Of a stretch of DNA of 64,000 nt, positions 46,592-58,637 are shown piece by piece. Source of the stretch: Ophiobolus disseminans (Eukaryota > Ascomycota > Dothideomycetes > Pleosporales > Phaeosphaeriaceae). The first letter of the stretch is position 1. Each line of letters starts with the position of its first letter. The notes under the pieces are model-generated. The model saw nothing but the letters and a program-made list of their open reading frames with translations, was not told the DNA's origin and ran no database searches. The translations under genes were made by a program, and so were the position numbers. The stretch lies in NCBI GenBank assembly GCA_010093685.1, contig MU006257.1:25659-89658 (forward strand), read 5' to 3'.

Positions 46592-46945
46592 ATGTGGAAT
46601 CCACCAATAAACTTCATAACGCTACACTGTAAGTATTCTGCAGCATCTTTGAACTGCTCGTACTCCAAATAACGTGTGCTGATTACACATAGATGCGTAC
46701 ATAATCAGTTTCGGGATCCTAGCTTTGATTATACTTTACCCCTATGGTAACCTTTCGGCGATCGATGCATACTTCTTTGGTGTAAGCGCATCTACCGAGT
46801 CTGGTCTAAATCCGTGCGTCATGCGTCGCTTAAATGTGCCGGAGGTCGCGAGACTGACAGCAGTAGCATCGACGTCAAAGATCTGAAAATCTACCAACAG
46901 ATCTTTGTATACATTACACCCATAGTTACCAACCTAACCTATATG
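46592..46945 (+). pseudogene. Trk-type K+ transporter, 5' fragment
   Basis: Three exons: 46,592-46,628, 46,693-46,813 and from 46,864. Introns have GTAAGT/CATAG and GTGCGT/GCAG borders, phases 1 and 2. The product starts MWNPPINFITLHYAYIISFG and continues LYPYGNLSAIDAYFFGVSAS, ESGLN, then IDVKDLKIYQQIFVYITPIV-TN: the first pore-helix-filter-helix repeat of fungal Trk1-type transporters. Homology stops near 46,945, followed by unrelated sequence. Roughly the first 80 residues of a protein usually over 700 residues. Confidence 0.8.
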
Positions 46946-47227
46946 AGGCGACGCATCAGGGGTGGTGCGCGCTCAAATAGGTTTAACGCCAGGGGAACGC
47001 TAAGCGAATCAGGAAACTTACCACCCCGCATTCGTGAAAAGTCTACCCCCCGATGCATTGTTATCCAACACATGTCGTAAATTGTTTGTATGAGAAGATC
47101 TTTTGGTAAGCATTTATTAAATTGATTCCTAACAGTTTGCACTACGCTAAAGTAGTTTTTAGGGCTCCCTAACGTTGCGCAACCAGCGTCTTTACTAATA
47201 GAGTTTGTGTAGAACACCCAAACGCCT

Positions 47228-47552
47228 ATGTTGCAGCAGCAACAGCACGACAACAGTAGCAGCCCCACTAAAAGCCGCAGCTTGCAGAAACTATCACTCA
47301 AGAACTGCAACAGTACTTTTCGCTTCTTAGAGGATTTTAGGGTGTTGGTATGCAAGCAGCACCGTACTAGAGTTGTTAATCTCGACAAGCATCTGCTAGA
47401 GCATCACGCAACACTAGCTGCGTTGCAAAGAGAGATTGTAGAGCAATTTAGACACTTCTCTAGGACTAATCTAAAGGCAATTGAGCTCCCGGAGCCCCCA
47501 GCCCACCCGATTAAAGAGCTAGGGTCGCCGCTTAATGGTCTGAAGTGCAAGA
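47228..47552 (+). pseudogene. OrsD-type gene G, 5' part, cut by element E2
   Basis: MLQQQQHDNSSS is followed by FRVLVCKQHRTRVVNLDKHLLEHH, an OrsD/DUF3505 finger, and the conserved continuation PIKELGSPLNGLKCKT. At 47,553 the frame meets CTCTCCATATGAACACC, the start of E2, and homology to the family ends. A palindrome GTTGCGCAAC lies 55 bp upstream (47,174-47,183), resembling the E2 half-site AGTTGCGCAA. Confidence 0.65.
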
Positions 47553-48008
47553 CTCTCCATATGAACACCCGCAACTATAGTGCCCGGCACCATAGTTGCG
47601 CAATCGCTGATTGGCTGCAGCGCTAGCGCGGCACCATGGTTGCGCGAACACCGACACCATAGTTGCGCGATCGCTCTACATGCTCTTCACACCCAGCGCA
47701 CACGCTATACACACTATACACGCGATGCAAGGTAACAGAGGAGAAAGAGAAGGCATTCCAGCTATTTTTACGCTATATCCAGCCTACAGCGTGCTCCTAT
47801 GCCGCGAGCATTGCTGCGCTGTCTACGGCCTTGATTGCCACCTCAAGAAGCATCACCACATGCCTGCGCCGCAGCGACAAGAGCTGCTTGCCTTGTACGA
47901 AGGGTTGCCTCTACTCCCGCCAGGCGAGGTAGCTCAGCCTGCGCCCTACAGCAGCCCTATTGACGCGCTCGGGCCGGCGCAGGACGCGTTCCTCTGCTGC
48001 TGTACGAG

Positions 48009-48044
<36 letters not shown>

Positions 48045-48189
48045 TAGCAGCAGCAATAGCGCAGTTTGTAGCTTTATTAGCACAAGCCGCGTAAAGATGC
48101 GACAGCATATTAACCAGCAGCATCGTGTTAAGCTTACGCGCTGGTCGTCCTCTGCAGCAGCCTCATACAAGGATCATGCAGCGCAGCTC
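47553..48189 (+). pseudogene. OrsD-type element E2, 5' part
   Basis: Starts CTCTCCATATGAACACC and codes the same OrsD finger protein as E1 (VLLCREHCCAVYGLDCHLKK, LGPAQDAFLCC, a Ser run from CAG/AGC repeats, MRQHINQQHRVKLTRW). At 48,189 (after AAQLY) it loses similarity to E1 and E3; a 290-bp unassigned segment follows before gene H. Open from 47,611 without RIP stops, so it is less damaged than E3. Confidence 0.65.
47570..47600. repeat. 15-bp imperfect palindrome at E2 start
   Basis: Arms CGCAACTATAGTGCC (47,570-47,584) and GGCACCATAGTTGCG (47,586-47,600), one mismatch. Further direct half-sites: GGCACCATGGTTGCGC and ACACCATAGTTGCGC within the next 70 bp. Confidence 0.85.
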
Positions 48190-48480
48190 TACGTATCATT
48201 CTTCAACGGGGCCTGCCCTCACTCCAGTTGCCACCCAATCACCGCCCTCCCCCACTATCAACACCCCTGCCTAGCGCCTCGCCTCATCAAAACCCCTCCC
48301 CTGCTACACCCCTGCAGGACAGAACTTACACCCTCTTGGTGCGTTCAATCTGTCACGCACACTACCACCCCCTCTTTTTACCTTTACCTACTCTTGTTCT
48401 TAAGCTATAGAGCAAAAGGGTAAACAACAGCATACGCGCCGCTATGTCGCGCTAGCGCGTAACGTGAGCGCGTAGTTGAT

Positions 48481-51180
48481 ATCCTTTGCTGCTCTGTTTC
48501 TCTCTACTACAACACGCCTGCTCCTGCTACGGCTACAATCGCCGCGGCTATAGACCTATTTACATTCTATCCTCCCTCGAGCGTACTCATCTGCAAGCCA
48601 TGCGGCTATGCTGTTCCGCCTACCGCTCTTGCTAGCCATATTAGAATCCATCACCTTAATGATGCGCGTTATGCTGCTACTAATTCTTCAGCATCCTCTT
48701 AACTACAGAATGCAGCCAATCTACTTGCCGCCTATCTCCGTGAGCAATACCAGCTCCTTAATCCAGCTACTGCAAAAATCCTAACCCCGCCTGCAACAAA
48801 CCCGCCAATTCCAGAGCTTACACTCTATTCTAGCTACTAGTGCACTAGCTGCAGCTTTGTGCTACGCTCAGGAGGAAAAGAAGCTAAGACATCTATAGGG
48901 AAGCACTTCAACATACACCGCCTTGTGCTACGGAAGCTAGGCTAGCAAGCAAAGATAGCAGGCATACTAGCTAAGGACAGTGGACCTATGTTCTCTAGGG
49001 TATCCTGCCAGCGCTTCTTTGTCTCTAGCGCGCAGAGCTTCTTCTTCACAGTCACTGTCCTAGACTAAGCGCAGGACCTAGTAGAGACAACACTAAGAGA
49101 GCAGGCTAACGTCTTTTAAGCCCTAATTAATGAGCAGCTTGCCGCAGGGACCTAGGAGCAGCATGCTAGAGCGCAGATCTACAGCAGCTATGTCTCAAAG
49201 ACAGAGGTTTTGCCCTAGCTTAAGATGACACAATGGCCACGCTACTTCTATAGCCTAAACATAGCTAATGTTGCGCCGCTAGCATACGCAGCAAATCCAA
49301 TCACAGAGCCTGCTCTAGTTGTCCTCTTAGAGAGTTTTAACCGCCTTATTAAGCGCGCACACTAGTCTATCTGCGAGGACAAGATTAGCGTCTTTGACTA
49401 GGCAGAGATAAACAACTTTACTACTAGCTATTCAGACAAGCACAATCGTATGCTTATAGTCAAACTACAGAAGAACACAATCCGCACCTACAAGAGCCTC
49501 TAGAAGCGCCTTCTCTGCTTTGTGTATCGAACAAGCTAGCTAATACAGAGCATCCCCTTGCTACACAGACTCACTAACAGCTAGCTGTTTTATCTCTATT
49601 AGGCTCTTCACCTTGCAGAGGAGCTCTTGTCTGTCTAGCGCCTCCTAGGAAGCGACGTGTTGCTTGCAGAAGGAAAAGCTATATTAGAGGTAGTCCGCAA
49701 TCTTAATAGAGCCTGTCTACTCCTGTGCATTGCTCTGCTAGACTATACACTCTAAGGCAATTATTTTGAGAGCGTAGTCCTAAGCTTCCTTGCTGTCCTA
49801 GGCATTAATAAGAACCCTAGTGGCATCTTCTGTAGCCCGCTAACCTACTCGCCTAACCTTTCTAAGTTTATTAAGATAGCACAGATGCTTGTTGTACAGC
49901 GATCGGTAGTGGCTGCAGAAGAGGGCGAAGTTAGATACCTATTAGAGATGCTAAACAAGATAAGGGAACGGTTTATAGTGCGAGGATCTTGCACAGCCTT
50001 TAACTAGGCATGCCGCCTACAGGCATATGCAAAGAAGGTGGTACATTACACAACATCTAAAGGCTTTATTACCTAGTTAGAGGATAGTAGCTTAGTCACG
50101 TACAAGGACACAGCCGTTAGCATAGACGCTCTACGCAAATTTATTGCCGTCTAGGTTAACAAGGCCTAGCAGGAGCTAGAAGGCCTGCTTCTTCTCTATC
50201 CTAACAAAGCTCGCAACAATGTAGTGCCACTAGTCCTTCTCTATCGCCTCTAAGACAACTACAGCAATAGGCAGAAAGGCTAGAACTTTCTTCAAGACTA
50301 GCGCAACGCAGAGCAGCTTTAGTAGGGCGGCAACAGATAGCTGCTTAACAAAGTACTTAAGAATAATTAGCTAAGGGACGAGATGCTTGCTATAAGCCTA
50401 GAATCCTAGCTTTAGTAGAAGAAGAAGGCAGTGCAGGCGTATTTTGACAAGGTAGACTAGTTCCTTAAGTAGCTGCTTCTCCTTATCTACATAACAGGTG
50501 GCTAGCCCCTACGCGGTACGGAGCTTATAGGATTACAGCACAGCAACACTGCCTAGGGACAGCACCGCGGTGTCTTCGTCGAAGAAGGCTTAATCAGCAC
50601 AGTCACTTCCTACTACAAGGGCTATAATATTATAGGGTCTACAAAGATTATCTACTAATACCTGCCTAAGGAAGTAAGTAAGCTGCTTGTGTACTACCTG
50701 TAGCTCGTCCTACTCTTCTAGCAGCAGCTAGATATCCTCGTCTACAAGCGCAAAGATCTACTATCGACGTTTCTGTAGCTAAAGGATAAAGGGACTTAGG
50801 ACCTAAGCAGGCTTACGAGAGTGATCGCGCGAGAGGCGCGTCTATACCTCGACACTACACTCAGAATCTTAACCTACTACTACCTTGCTATCGCTATCTC
50901 TCGCTAACACTTGTTATGCAGCGGTTTTAAGCGAGACTATAGCGTTAATAAGAAACTCGCTAATAAGCAAGCAATACATAGTACTTAGATCGCAGGCACT
51001 GTATATGCGCGAGGCCTGCAGGAGGCCCTAGGCTATGTTAAGGCACGGAGTTTAGAATATCAAGTGGTCAGCCGGGAGTAGCATAGTTTCCTTGGATTTC
51101 GGACCTACCTTAGAGCTCGAAAACGCCCGCTAGGTGAGAGTAGTAATGCGGGATCTCTAGCAAAGAAAGCGCGTTAAGCA
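48481..51180 (+). pseudogene. OrsD / TLH-type gene H with tyrosine-recombinase-like core, RIP-killed
   Basis: About 900 codons in one frame with numerous TAG/TAA stops. N-terminus: an OrsD finger, VLICKPCGYAVPPTALASHI. Late in the gene: GQPLRGTELIGLQH (near 50,505), TSYYKG, KIIYQYLPKEVSKLLVYYLQ, LTYYYLAIAISRQ (near 50,875; related proteins read YRH here) and AIHSTQIAGTVYARG (near 50,970). Arg in the first motif, the YRH-like box, then HS and a Tyr nine residues further follow the order and spacing of tyrosine recombinases. Ends AKKAR then stop at about 51,180. No helicase domain is visible downstream. The recombinase reading is inference. Confidence 0.6.
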
Positions 51181-51287
51181 GGCTTGTTGCTACTCTATAT
51201 ACCACTGTATTCTATGTATTTTAGTCTGTATTAGTTAGTCTTCTTGCATATACTAGGCCTACTATCCTAGAGCGCGACCTGCACTTA

Positions 51288-51596
51288 TGTAAGAGGTTAG
51301 ACCTCTACTGTTCTTAGTGGATACACTTTAGTTTATTAGAACATTATAGAACGTTATGGAATGTCCTAGAACGCAATAGAATGTCCTAGAACGTTATGGA
51401 ATGTCCTGGAATGTCCTGGAACTAGCTAGAACAAGATATATTCTTCTAATAGCTGACAAATGCTGATGTATGTAGAAACTTCCAGAAGCTAGCAGTCTGC
51501 TATAAAGTCAGCCTGCTCTCTAGCTCTAGATAGACTCTATCGAATTCATCACGGTTAAACCTAGCCTTTCTGCAGTCTTCTGCCTAGCCCCTTACA
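51288..51596 (+). repeat. Gypsy D 5' LTR
   Basis: 309 bp; contains repeated GGAATGTCCTAGAACG words. Partner at 56,815-57,123. Confidence 0.9.
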
Positions 51597-51761
51597 TTTA
51601 AATTCGATTAACCACTTAAGTAGCTAGTGTGGCCATCCCCTAGTGCTCTACAACGGAATTGCGAGAGCAATACAACGGAACAATTGCGAGAGCAATACAA
51701 CGGAATACAAGGACGCTACTGCAGGGACCTCTACAGTTGAACACCTGCATGAGCACATAAC

Positions 51762-51932
51762 AAAATCATTAGACATTAACGGAATTATTGGACATTAACG
51801 GAATTATTGGACATTAACGGAATTATTAGACATTAACGGAATTATTAGACATTAACGGAATCATTAGACATTAACGGAATCATTAGACATCAACGGAATT
51901 ATTAGACACTAACGGAGCCACTAGGCAACAAC
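51762..51932 (+). repeat. 19-bp tandem repeats in Gypsy D leader
   Basis: About eight copies of ATTATTGGACATTAACGGA with transitions, between the 5' LTR and gag. Preceded by shorter repeats of GCGAGAGCAATACAACGGA. Gypsy B has a 38-bp (2 x 19) array at the same place. Confidence 0.88.
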
Positions 51933-51989
51933 GGAAATATTGATAATCACTAGAATCACTAGAATTACTAGAATCACTAGACACAATAG

Positions 51990-54900
51990 AACATACTATA
52001 GAAGAACCTAAGCAAATAGCTAACAGCAGCAATGCTGCAAATGCTCCTCTAACTATAGAGCAAACCTTCTACGCTTTTATGCAGCAAATAGTTTAAAGCA
52101 ATGCTATTAATTAATAGACTATGCAAGGCCTCTAGAATGCTCTGCAACAAAGCCTTAATGCACCCTAGTCTAAGAAAAGAAAGGAGAAACTACTACAGCT
52201 TTCAGAATTTAATAGTACACGCTCTAAATAGGATAGATAGGAGATTAAAGCTAAGAATAAGATTAAGACTAATAGCAAAGTTATTGGATCAGACATAGAC
52301 TAACTGCGCTACATCTTTGCTAGACTACGCAGTAATGCCTAGAACATGTGCTTAGCCTTTGTTAGAGCTAAGGAAGAAGAAGAGAATGGCTTAGGCACCT
52401 AACTGCTAGAATACTTAGCTAGCACCTACAGCGACCCTAACCGCTAGAAGAAAGCTCTCTCTAATGTCTACTTAATCAAGCAGAAGGCACATAAGTCTTT
52501 TGCCCGCTTTCTGCCACGCTTTGAGACTAAGCTAGTAGATGCTAGAGCATTGTTATTCAATGACACTATTAAGATTTCACTCCTAGAAAACGCTATTAGC
52601 TACGCTATGCAGAAGAGACTTGTCAGTGTCTTTCTAGTTCTAATTAAGTATAGCGCTTTCACCTCCCTACTTTAAACTATAGGGTTAAGACTAGACGCTA
52701 TTAAGACACTATAGAGACTCTAACCTCACACTCAACGCCACGCGCAGCAAAACGATAGTATGGATTAGGAGCCTACACATGCCTATGCTGCTCAATCCCT
52801 AGGAAATTAACGCGCTAAGTGGGTGAGTAAGGATAAGATTTAGAGACGCAGGAACAGCCGCTTGTGTATACGCTGTAGAGCTTCTAGACATATTATTAGC
52901 TCCTGTTAGTATGCTCCTACACGTCGCCCTTCTCCTACCACTGTTGCAACTACAAAGATTGCAGAGATGCTACAGCTAGAAGAGGAGGATACTAAGTCGG
53001 AAAAAGAGTAGCTCCTGCTCAAAGTCACTAGCAGGAGCATAAGGAGAAGGCTTTAAGGATAAAGCAAAACTAGCGCTTATTTCAACTCTACATGAAAGCA
53101 AAACCAATTACTGTACATATGCTTATTAATCACACTCACTACGCATCTACAATGCTAGATTCTAGTTGCTTAACATATGCTCTAGTAAGCGCCTACTTTG
53201 CCTAGAAAGCTAAACTCTAGTGCATTAATTTACCTACTCTAAGGACCCTCTAAGGAGTAGAAGGAACTAGAACTATTAGGCAAGCTTACCACTTTACATA
53301 TGATATTAAAGGATATACACGCATAGGATAGGGATACATAATAGAGAACACTTACCTTAGTTTTGATATCTTGCTTAGACGCTCCTAGTTTAACAGGCAT
53401 AATGTTACTATTACACTAGCAAAGAAGTTAATCTTTATCTACTTAGAAAGGACCCGTATCCGCCTCCGCAGCAAGAAAGGAGAACTACCTCCTACACTAA
53501 TAGTCTAGGAGATCTCTGTAGTAGCTATGCAGAGATATATTCAAGCATCTAAGAAAGACAAGTCCGTTAGTGTATTTGCTGCCTCTATAGCAGACATCTA
53601 GAAGGCTTTAGCTTCTAAAGCACAATTGAGCTTAGAGTAGATTAAAGACCTCCTACTACTAAGCTACCGCCACCAGCTACTAGTCTTTAATCTAAACCAA
53701 GCTGCTAAGCTCTCTCTACACCGCTCTAGAGTAGACTACCGTATTAAGCTTATTAAAGAAGATAGGAAGAGTCCGCAAATACTATAGGGCCCTCTCTACA
53801 ATATGTCTAGAGATAAGTTACTAGTGCTCTGCAAAGAACTTACATCACTACTAGACAAGGGATTTATTAGGGTTAGCAGCTCTCCTGCTGCAGCCCTAGT
53901 TCTCTTTGCAAAGAAACTAGGGGGAGGCCTACGCATGTGCATTAACTACCGCGCTCTTAATGCTATTACTAAGAAGAACAGATACCCTCTACCTCTTATC
54001 TATAAGACATTAAACAACATCTGTAAGGCTAAGTAGTATACTAAGCTAGATGTTATTGCGGCTTTCTACAAGATACGCATTCAAGAAGGGGATAAATAGC
54101 TCACTGCTTTCCGCACACGCTTTAGGCTATATAAGTGGCTAGTTACTCTATTTAGTATAGTTAGCTCTCCTAGCACCTTTCAACGCTACATTAACTAGGT
54201 CTTACGTTAGTTCTTAGATGAGTTTGTATCCGCCTACCTAGATAATATTCTAATATACACTAATAGCTCCCTCTAGGAACACCGCGCCTATGTCAATAAG
54301 GTTCTAGATGCCCTTAGAGAGGCTGGACTCTAGCTAGACATTAAGAAGTGTGAATTTGAAGTTAAGTCCACTAAGTACCTAGGATTTATTATCGACATAG
54401 AGAAGGGACTGCTTATAGATCCTTAGAAGATTGAGGCTATTACTAACTAGAAAGCACCTACATTAGTTAAAGGCGTACGCAGCTTCTTGGGATTTGCAAA
54501 CTTCTACCGCAGATTTATCTAGGATTTTGCTAACACTGTAGCACCTCTTACTAGACTTACTAGAGATGTTACCTAGCGCTAGACCTAAGAAGAACAAGAA
54601 GCCTTTGACAAACTCAAGGCTGTCTTTATTAGTAAGCCTATCCTAGCTTATTTCTATCTAGACAGGGAAACAGTAGTGGAGACAGACTTATCTAGCTATG
54701 CAGTTAGAGGAGTACTTTCCTAGTACGATAAGAAGGGAGTCCTTAGGCCCTATGCCTACTTCTTACGCAAGAACAACCCTTATAAATGCAACTATAAGAT
54801 TTATAACAAAGAGATGCTAGCTATTATACGCTGCCTAGAGGAATAGGACTCTAAACTTAGGACAGTCACTAAGTTCACTGTCCTGACAGACTACAAGAAC

Positions 54901-56800
54901 CTAGAGTACTTCACTAAGCTAAGAAAGCTTAATGAAAGGCAGATTAGATAGTCAATCCTACTAGGACGCTATAACATCACGCTTTAATATCGACCTAGGA
55001 AGCTAAATAAAAGAGCAGATGCTCTCTCTAGAAGGGAATAAGACCTGCCTGCAAATGTAGAGGATGCACGCCTTAAGCACTAGTATCAACAGCTTCTTAA
55101 GCCTACTACTACTAAAGAAGAAGAGATAGCAGACTTAACTAATACTGTTATCACCTTTTTAAGCCGGATTTTTCCACTAAGAGCCTTTCCTACTCAAGTA
55201 GAACCTATAGAGCCTACTGCTCTAGAAGAGCTCTAGAAACAAGCTACACAGGAAGACTTAGTGTATTCTACTGCACTCTAATATGTTAAAGATAGAGAGC
55301 GCCGCTTTCTAGTACACCTTAGACTTAAGGCATTAATATTAGAGTGTTATGCAGATAACAACTTAGTCCTATACTTCCGCAACAGGAAATAGGTGCCTAA
55401 TTCTAAGCCTTTGCGCACTAGGCTTATCTATAAAATCTATGCATCACTAGCTACTAGACACCTAGGAAGAGAAGGAACATACAAGATACTAGCAAGAGAC
55501 TACTTCTAGCCTAGCATGTCTAATAACATACGTCGCTTTGTCCGCAACTATAATATCTGTAGACGCATTAAGCCCTAGAGAGATAGGTTGCAAGGCTTCT
55601 TAAAACTACTGCCACTCCCTAAACGCATCTAGAAAGAGATCTTAATAGACTTTATTAAAGGACTGCTAGAAAGCAATAGCTGTACAACACTTCTTGTTGT
55701 TACAGATTAGTTAAGCAAGAATGTTATCCTTATTCCCTTAAAAGACACTAGAGTAGAAATAGTTGCTTACAATTTCCTGCAGTATGTAGTTGCCTACTAC
55801 TAGCTACCTAATGCTATTGTCTCCGACCGTAGTACCTAGTTTACTAGTTATTTCTAGGCTATCCTAACTAAGATAATAAACATTATACGCCGCTTATCTA
55901 CAGCATGGCATCTATAGACTAATAGATCTACTAAGAGGATAAACAGCATTATTAAAGCCTATCTCCGCGCCTTTATTAGGTAGAGACAAAGCAATTAGGT
56001 AGACCTTCTTCTAATGGCCTCAATTGCTATCAAAGGACGCGAAGCAAGGTTAACAAGAGTCTTACCCTTCTTCCTTTAATATGGCTATAATGTTGACCCT
56101 ATCTAACTAGACATCTCTTAAGGACTAAACTAAGAAGAGCTAGAAGCACATCTGCGACCTAATTATAATAAGGCAAAGGCAATTGTTAAGAAGCTTAAGC
56201 ATGCTTTTAATATAGCATAAACTACAATAGCTAAAGCATAGTAAGAGTAGGAACGTTAGGCAAATAAGTATAGGCATAAGCCTCCTACACTGCAAGTGAA
56301 TAACAAAGTCTAGCTCTCCTACAGGAAGCAACTGTCAAATAGAAGACTAAATAAGAAACTCGACTAGAAAAATGCTAAATACACAGTTATTGAGGTTATT
56401 AGCCTACACTCAGTTAGGCTTAACACACTACTAGGCATCTACAATGTCTTCTATATTAACCGCCTAAGGCTAGCCTTCTTAGATCCCTTCTCTAGCTAGC
56501 CTAATAACGACACTCAACTAGCACCTGTCCTAGTTAATAGAGAACTAGAATTAGAAGTAGAACAGATTATAGCTGAAGTGACCTACAGAAACAGACTGTT
56601 CTTTGAGGTTAAATAGACTGGATATACCCTAACAACTTTTAAGCCAGCAGAAAATCTTAAAGACAACACTGCTCTAGATAAGTAGGAGACCTTCACTGCT
56701 CTATACCGCAATCAACGCTCTAAGTTGCTTCTAGCTGGATTTAGAAGAGGCGATAAAGGATAGTTCCTAATACACCAATACACAACACCTACAAGAACTA
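51990..56800 (+). pseudogene. Gypsy D gag-pol with chromodomain-like end, RIP-killed
   Basis: Through stops: gag (51,990-53,090) with CCHC knuckle LCIRCRASRHIISSC; protease near 53,140-53,170 (ASTMLDSS); RT 53,800-54,530 (LGGGLRMCINYRALNAIT, with the YxDD now AYLDN); RNase H to 55,030; integrase 55,440-56,230 with RRFVRN/CRR finger; and a chromodomain-like segment near 56,560-56,700 (FFEVK-TGYT, PAENLKDNTALDK). TGG codons are absent from 53,101-54,100 by eye. It cannot be translated. Confidence 0.86.
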
Positions 56801-56814
56801 GAGAAGGGGGGTAA

Positions 56815-57123
56815 TATAAGAGGTTAGACCTCTACTGTCCTTAGTAGATACACTTCGGTTTATTAGAACATTATAGAACGTTATGGAATGTCCTAGAACG
56901 CAATGGAATGTCCTAGAACGTTATAGAATGTCCTAGAATGTCCTAGAACTAGCTAGAACAAGATATATTCTTCTAACAGCTGACAAATGCTAATGTATGT
57001 AGAAACTTCTAGAAGCTAGCAGTCTGCTATAAAGTTAGCCTGCTCTCTAGCTCTAGATAGACTCTATCGAATTTATCACGTTTAAACCTAGCCTTTCTGC
57101 AGTCTTCTGCCTAGCCCCTTACA
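56815..57123 (+). repeat. Gypsy D 3' LTR
   Basis: 309 bp partner of the 5' LTR, followed by target duplication ACTCA. Confidence 0.9.
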
Positions 57124-57936
57124 ACTCAGCTCTAAGTAGAGGCTGGCTAGGGACTTAATATACGCGTACGCGCGTGTATATCTTATTACACCCCCCCTAG
57201 GTAGATTAAACTTTAAGGTATTAGTAGAGGTACATTCCTACGCTTGTATTAAGCTGTAATTTAGACTAATTATTTAGTGCGCCGCGTTGCATTGTCGCTA
57301 GGATTTGCATTAAGATTGTACATGTAGTTATAGTGCTTAGGGTTAGAGTTGCGCAGGGTACGCGCAACCTGCAACGCGCAACCAGCAACGCGCAACTAGC
57401 AATGCGCAACTAGCAACGCGCAACCTGCAACGCGCAACCTGCAACGCGCAACCTACAACGCGCAACCTGCACCTATTGCGAGATCTATTAAGCTGTGTCT
57501 GTTAAGGCGCACTAACGCTATAGCAGAGACAGATATTAAGTTCGAGCATTTTGAGCATCTAGCAGAGTACTGCATAGCCGTCTGCAAAGAGTGCAGGTAT
57601 AGCGTGCTACCTAGCTATATTAAGAGCTACCTGCAACGCGCGCACAAGGTTAAGTAGAAGAAGGCTGAAGATATAGCAGAGAGAGTAGGCAGCTAGCTAG
57701 GGCTGATCGAGTACGCCAGCGAGATCTAGGTGCCCAGCTAGGTCGTTGCGCTAATTAGCCAGTTGCCGGTATATTTAGACAGCCTATTATGCTAGCTAGA
57801 CACAGCGCGTTGTTGTAAGGTGCTTCGGAGCGTTAAGGCAATAAAGAATTTAATAGAATGTATAGTAAGGTACATGTTGTATTGTTTGTGCTACGGTACA
57901 GAGTAGGAGCATACGGAGATGGAAACAGGCTAAGCC
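57124..57936 (+). pseudogene. OrsD / TLH-type gene F', truncated, with upstream iterons
   Basis: 57,150-57,360 matches 59,325-59,540 of the F copy. Then a 14-bp iteron array (57,356-57,475; unit AACCTGCAACGCGC). The frame from about 57,540 gives HLAEYCIAVCKECRYSVLP then SYLQRAHKVK and LIEYASEI: the OrsD finger. RIP stops are present. Similarity to F ends near 57,830. Confidence 0.6.
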
Positions 57937-58165
57937 CTCCTAGTGATTATACGAAGAAAGGGAGTCCCTTTCTTTGCTTTGCCTGCAAAATATTTAGCGC
58001 CCGCACGGACAGTTGAGTCCCTTTCTTTGCTTTTTCAAAGTCCCTTTCTTTGCTCTTCTCTAACTCAAATCTGGATGCAAATCTCACAATATGTGCAGCA
58101 AGTAGTTTTTAACTTTTCTAGCTACTTTGCAGAGGGGAGCAGCTATTATAGGGTTAGCAGAATAT
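57937..58165 (+). repeat. 228-bp direct repeat, left copy
   Basis: Begins CTCCTAGTGATTATACG and includes three TCCCTTTCTTTGCTTT-type blocks; ends GGGTTAGCAGAATA. Nearly identical to 58,638-58,865. Ends are not TG/CA and no target duplication was seen, so it is not a plain LTR pair. Confidence 0.8.
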
Positions 58166-58314
58166 CCCTAAAGTATAGGCGTTGATGTTCGCGTTTCTTG
58201 CGCTACCGTAGGATCCGAGGCAACGCCCGGTGCGGGGCAACGCCCGCAGGGAAACTCAACCCCTGTATTCACCCTAAACTTCAATCACCCACTACACCAC
58301 TAATATTTGAGCAA

Positions 58315-58637
58315 TAGAGGAGGCACTGGCAGCAATTAAAAGCCTAGATAAAGGCAAAAAATTCTCGTACCAACAAATTGCTGACACGTATGGTGTGAAC
58401 AGATCTACACTGTCTAGAAGACACAGAGGTGTTTAAGGCACAAGAGAAGAGGCTGCAGCCACTATGCAACTACTTAGTGTCCACTAAGAGAGGGAGCTAG
58501 TAAAGTATCTTAATAGGCTGACCTTAAGGGGCCTTCTACCTACTAGAGAGATAATGCAGAACTTTGCATGTAGGGTGGCCAAAAAGGATATAGGAGAAGG
58601 GTGGGTTAGGAGGTTTGTAGAGCGCTACAGTGAATCT
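58315..58637 (+). pseudogene. pogo/Fot1 transposase, N-terminal fragment
   Basis: Reads IEEALAAIKSLDKGKKFSYQ, IADTYGVNRSTLSRRHRGV, then ERELVKYLNRLTLRG, PTREIMQNFA, GWVRRFVERYSES: psq HTH plus CENP-B-type DNA-binding region. It ends where the right 228-bp repeat starts; the catalytic DDE part is missing. One TAA replaces Gln after RGV. Confidence 0.7.

Larger units (their letters stand above)
51288..57123 (+). mobile_element. Gypsy D: full-length chromovirus, RIP-killed
   Basis: 5836 bp with two 309-bp LTRs (51,288-51,596; 56,815-57,123) that begin TGTAAGAGGTTAG (TA in the right copy) and end CCCCTTACA. Target duplication ACTTA / ACTCA (51,283-51,287; 57,124-57,128), one transition apart. 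The flanks rejoin to match an uninterrupted copy near 59,290-59,340. Same family as the split Gypsy A. Confidence 0.92.

Noticed and set aside
46224..46610. 128-residue plus-strand ORF before the Trk fragment
   Set aside because: Low-complexity composition, no recognisable motif, and it overlaps the Trk start codon.
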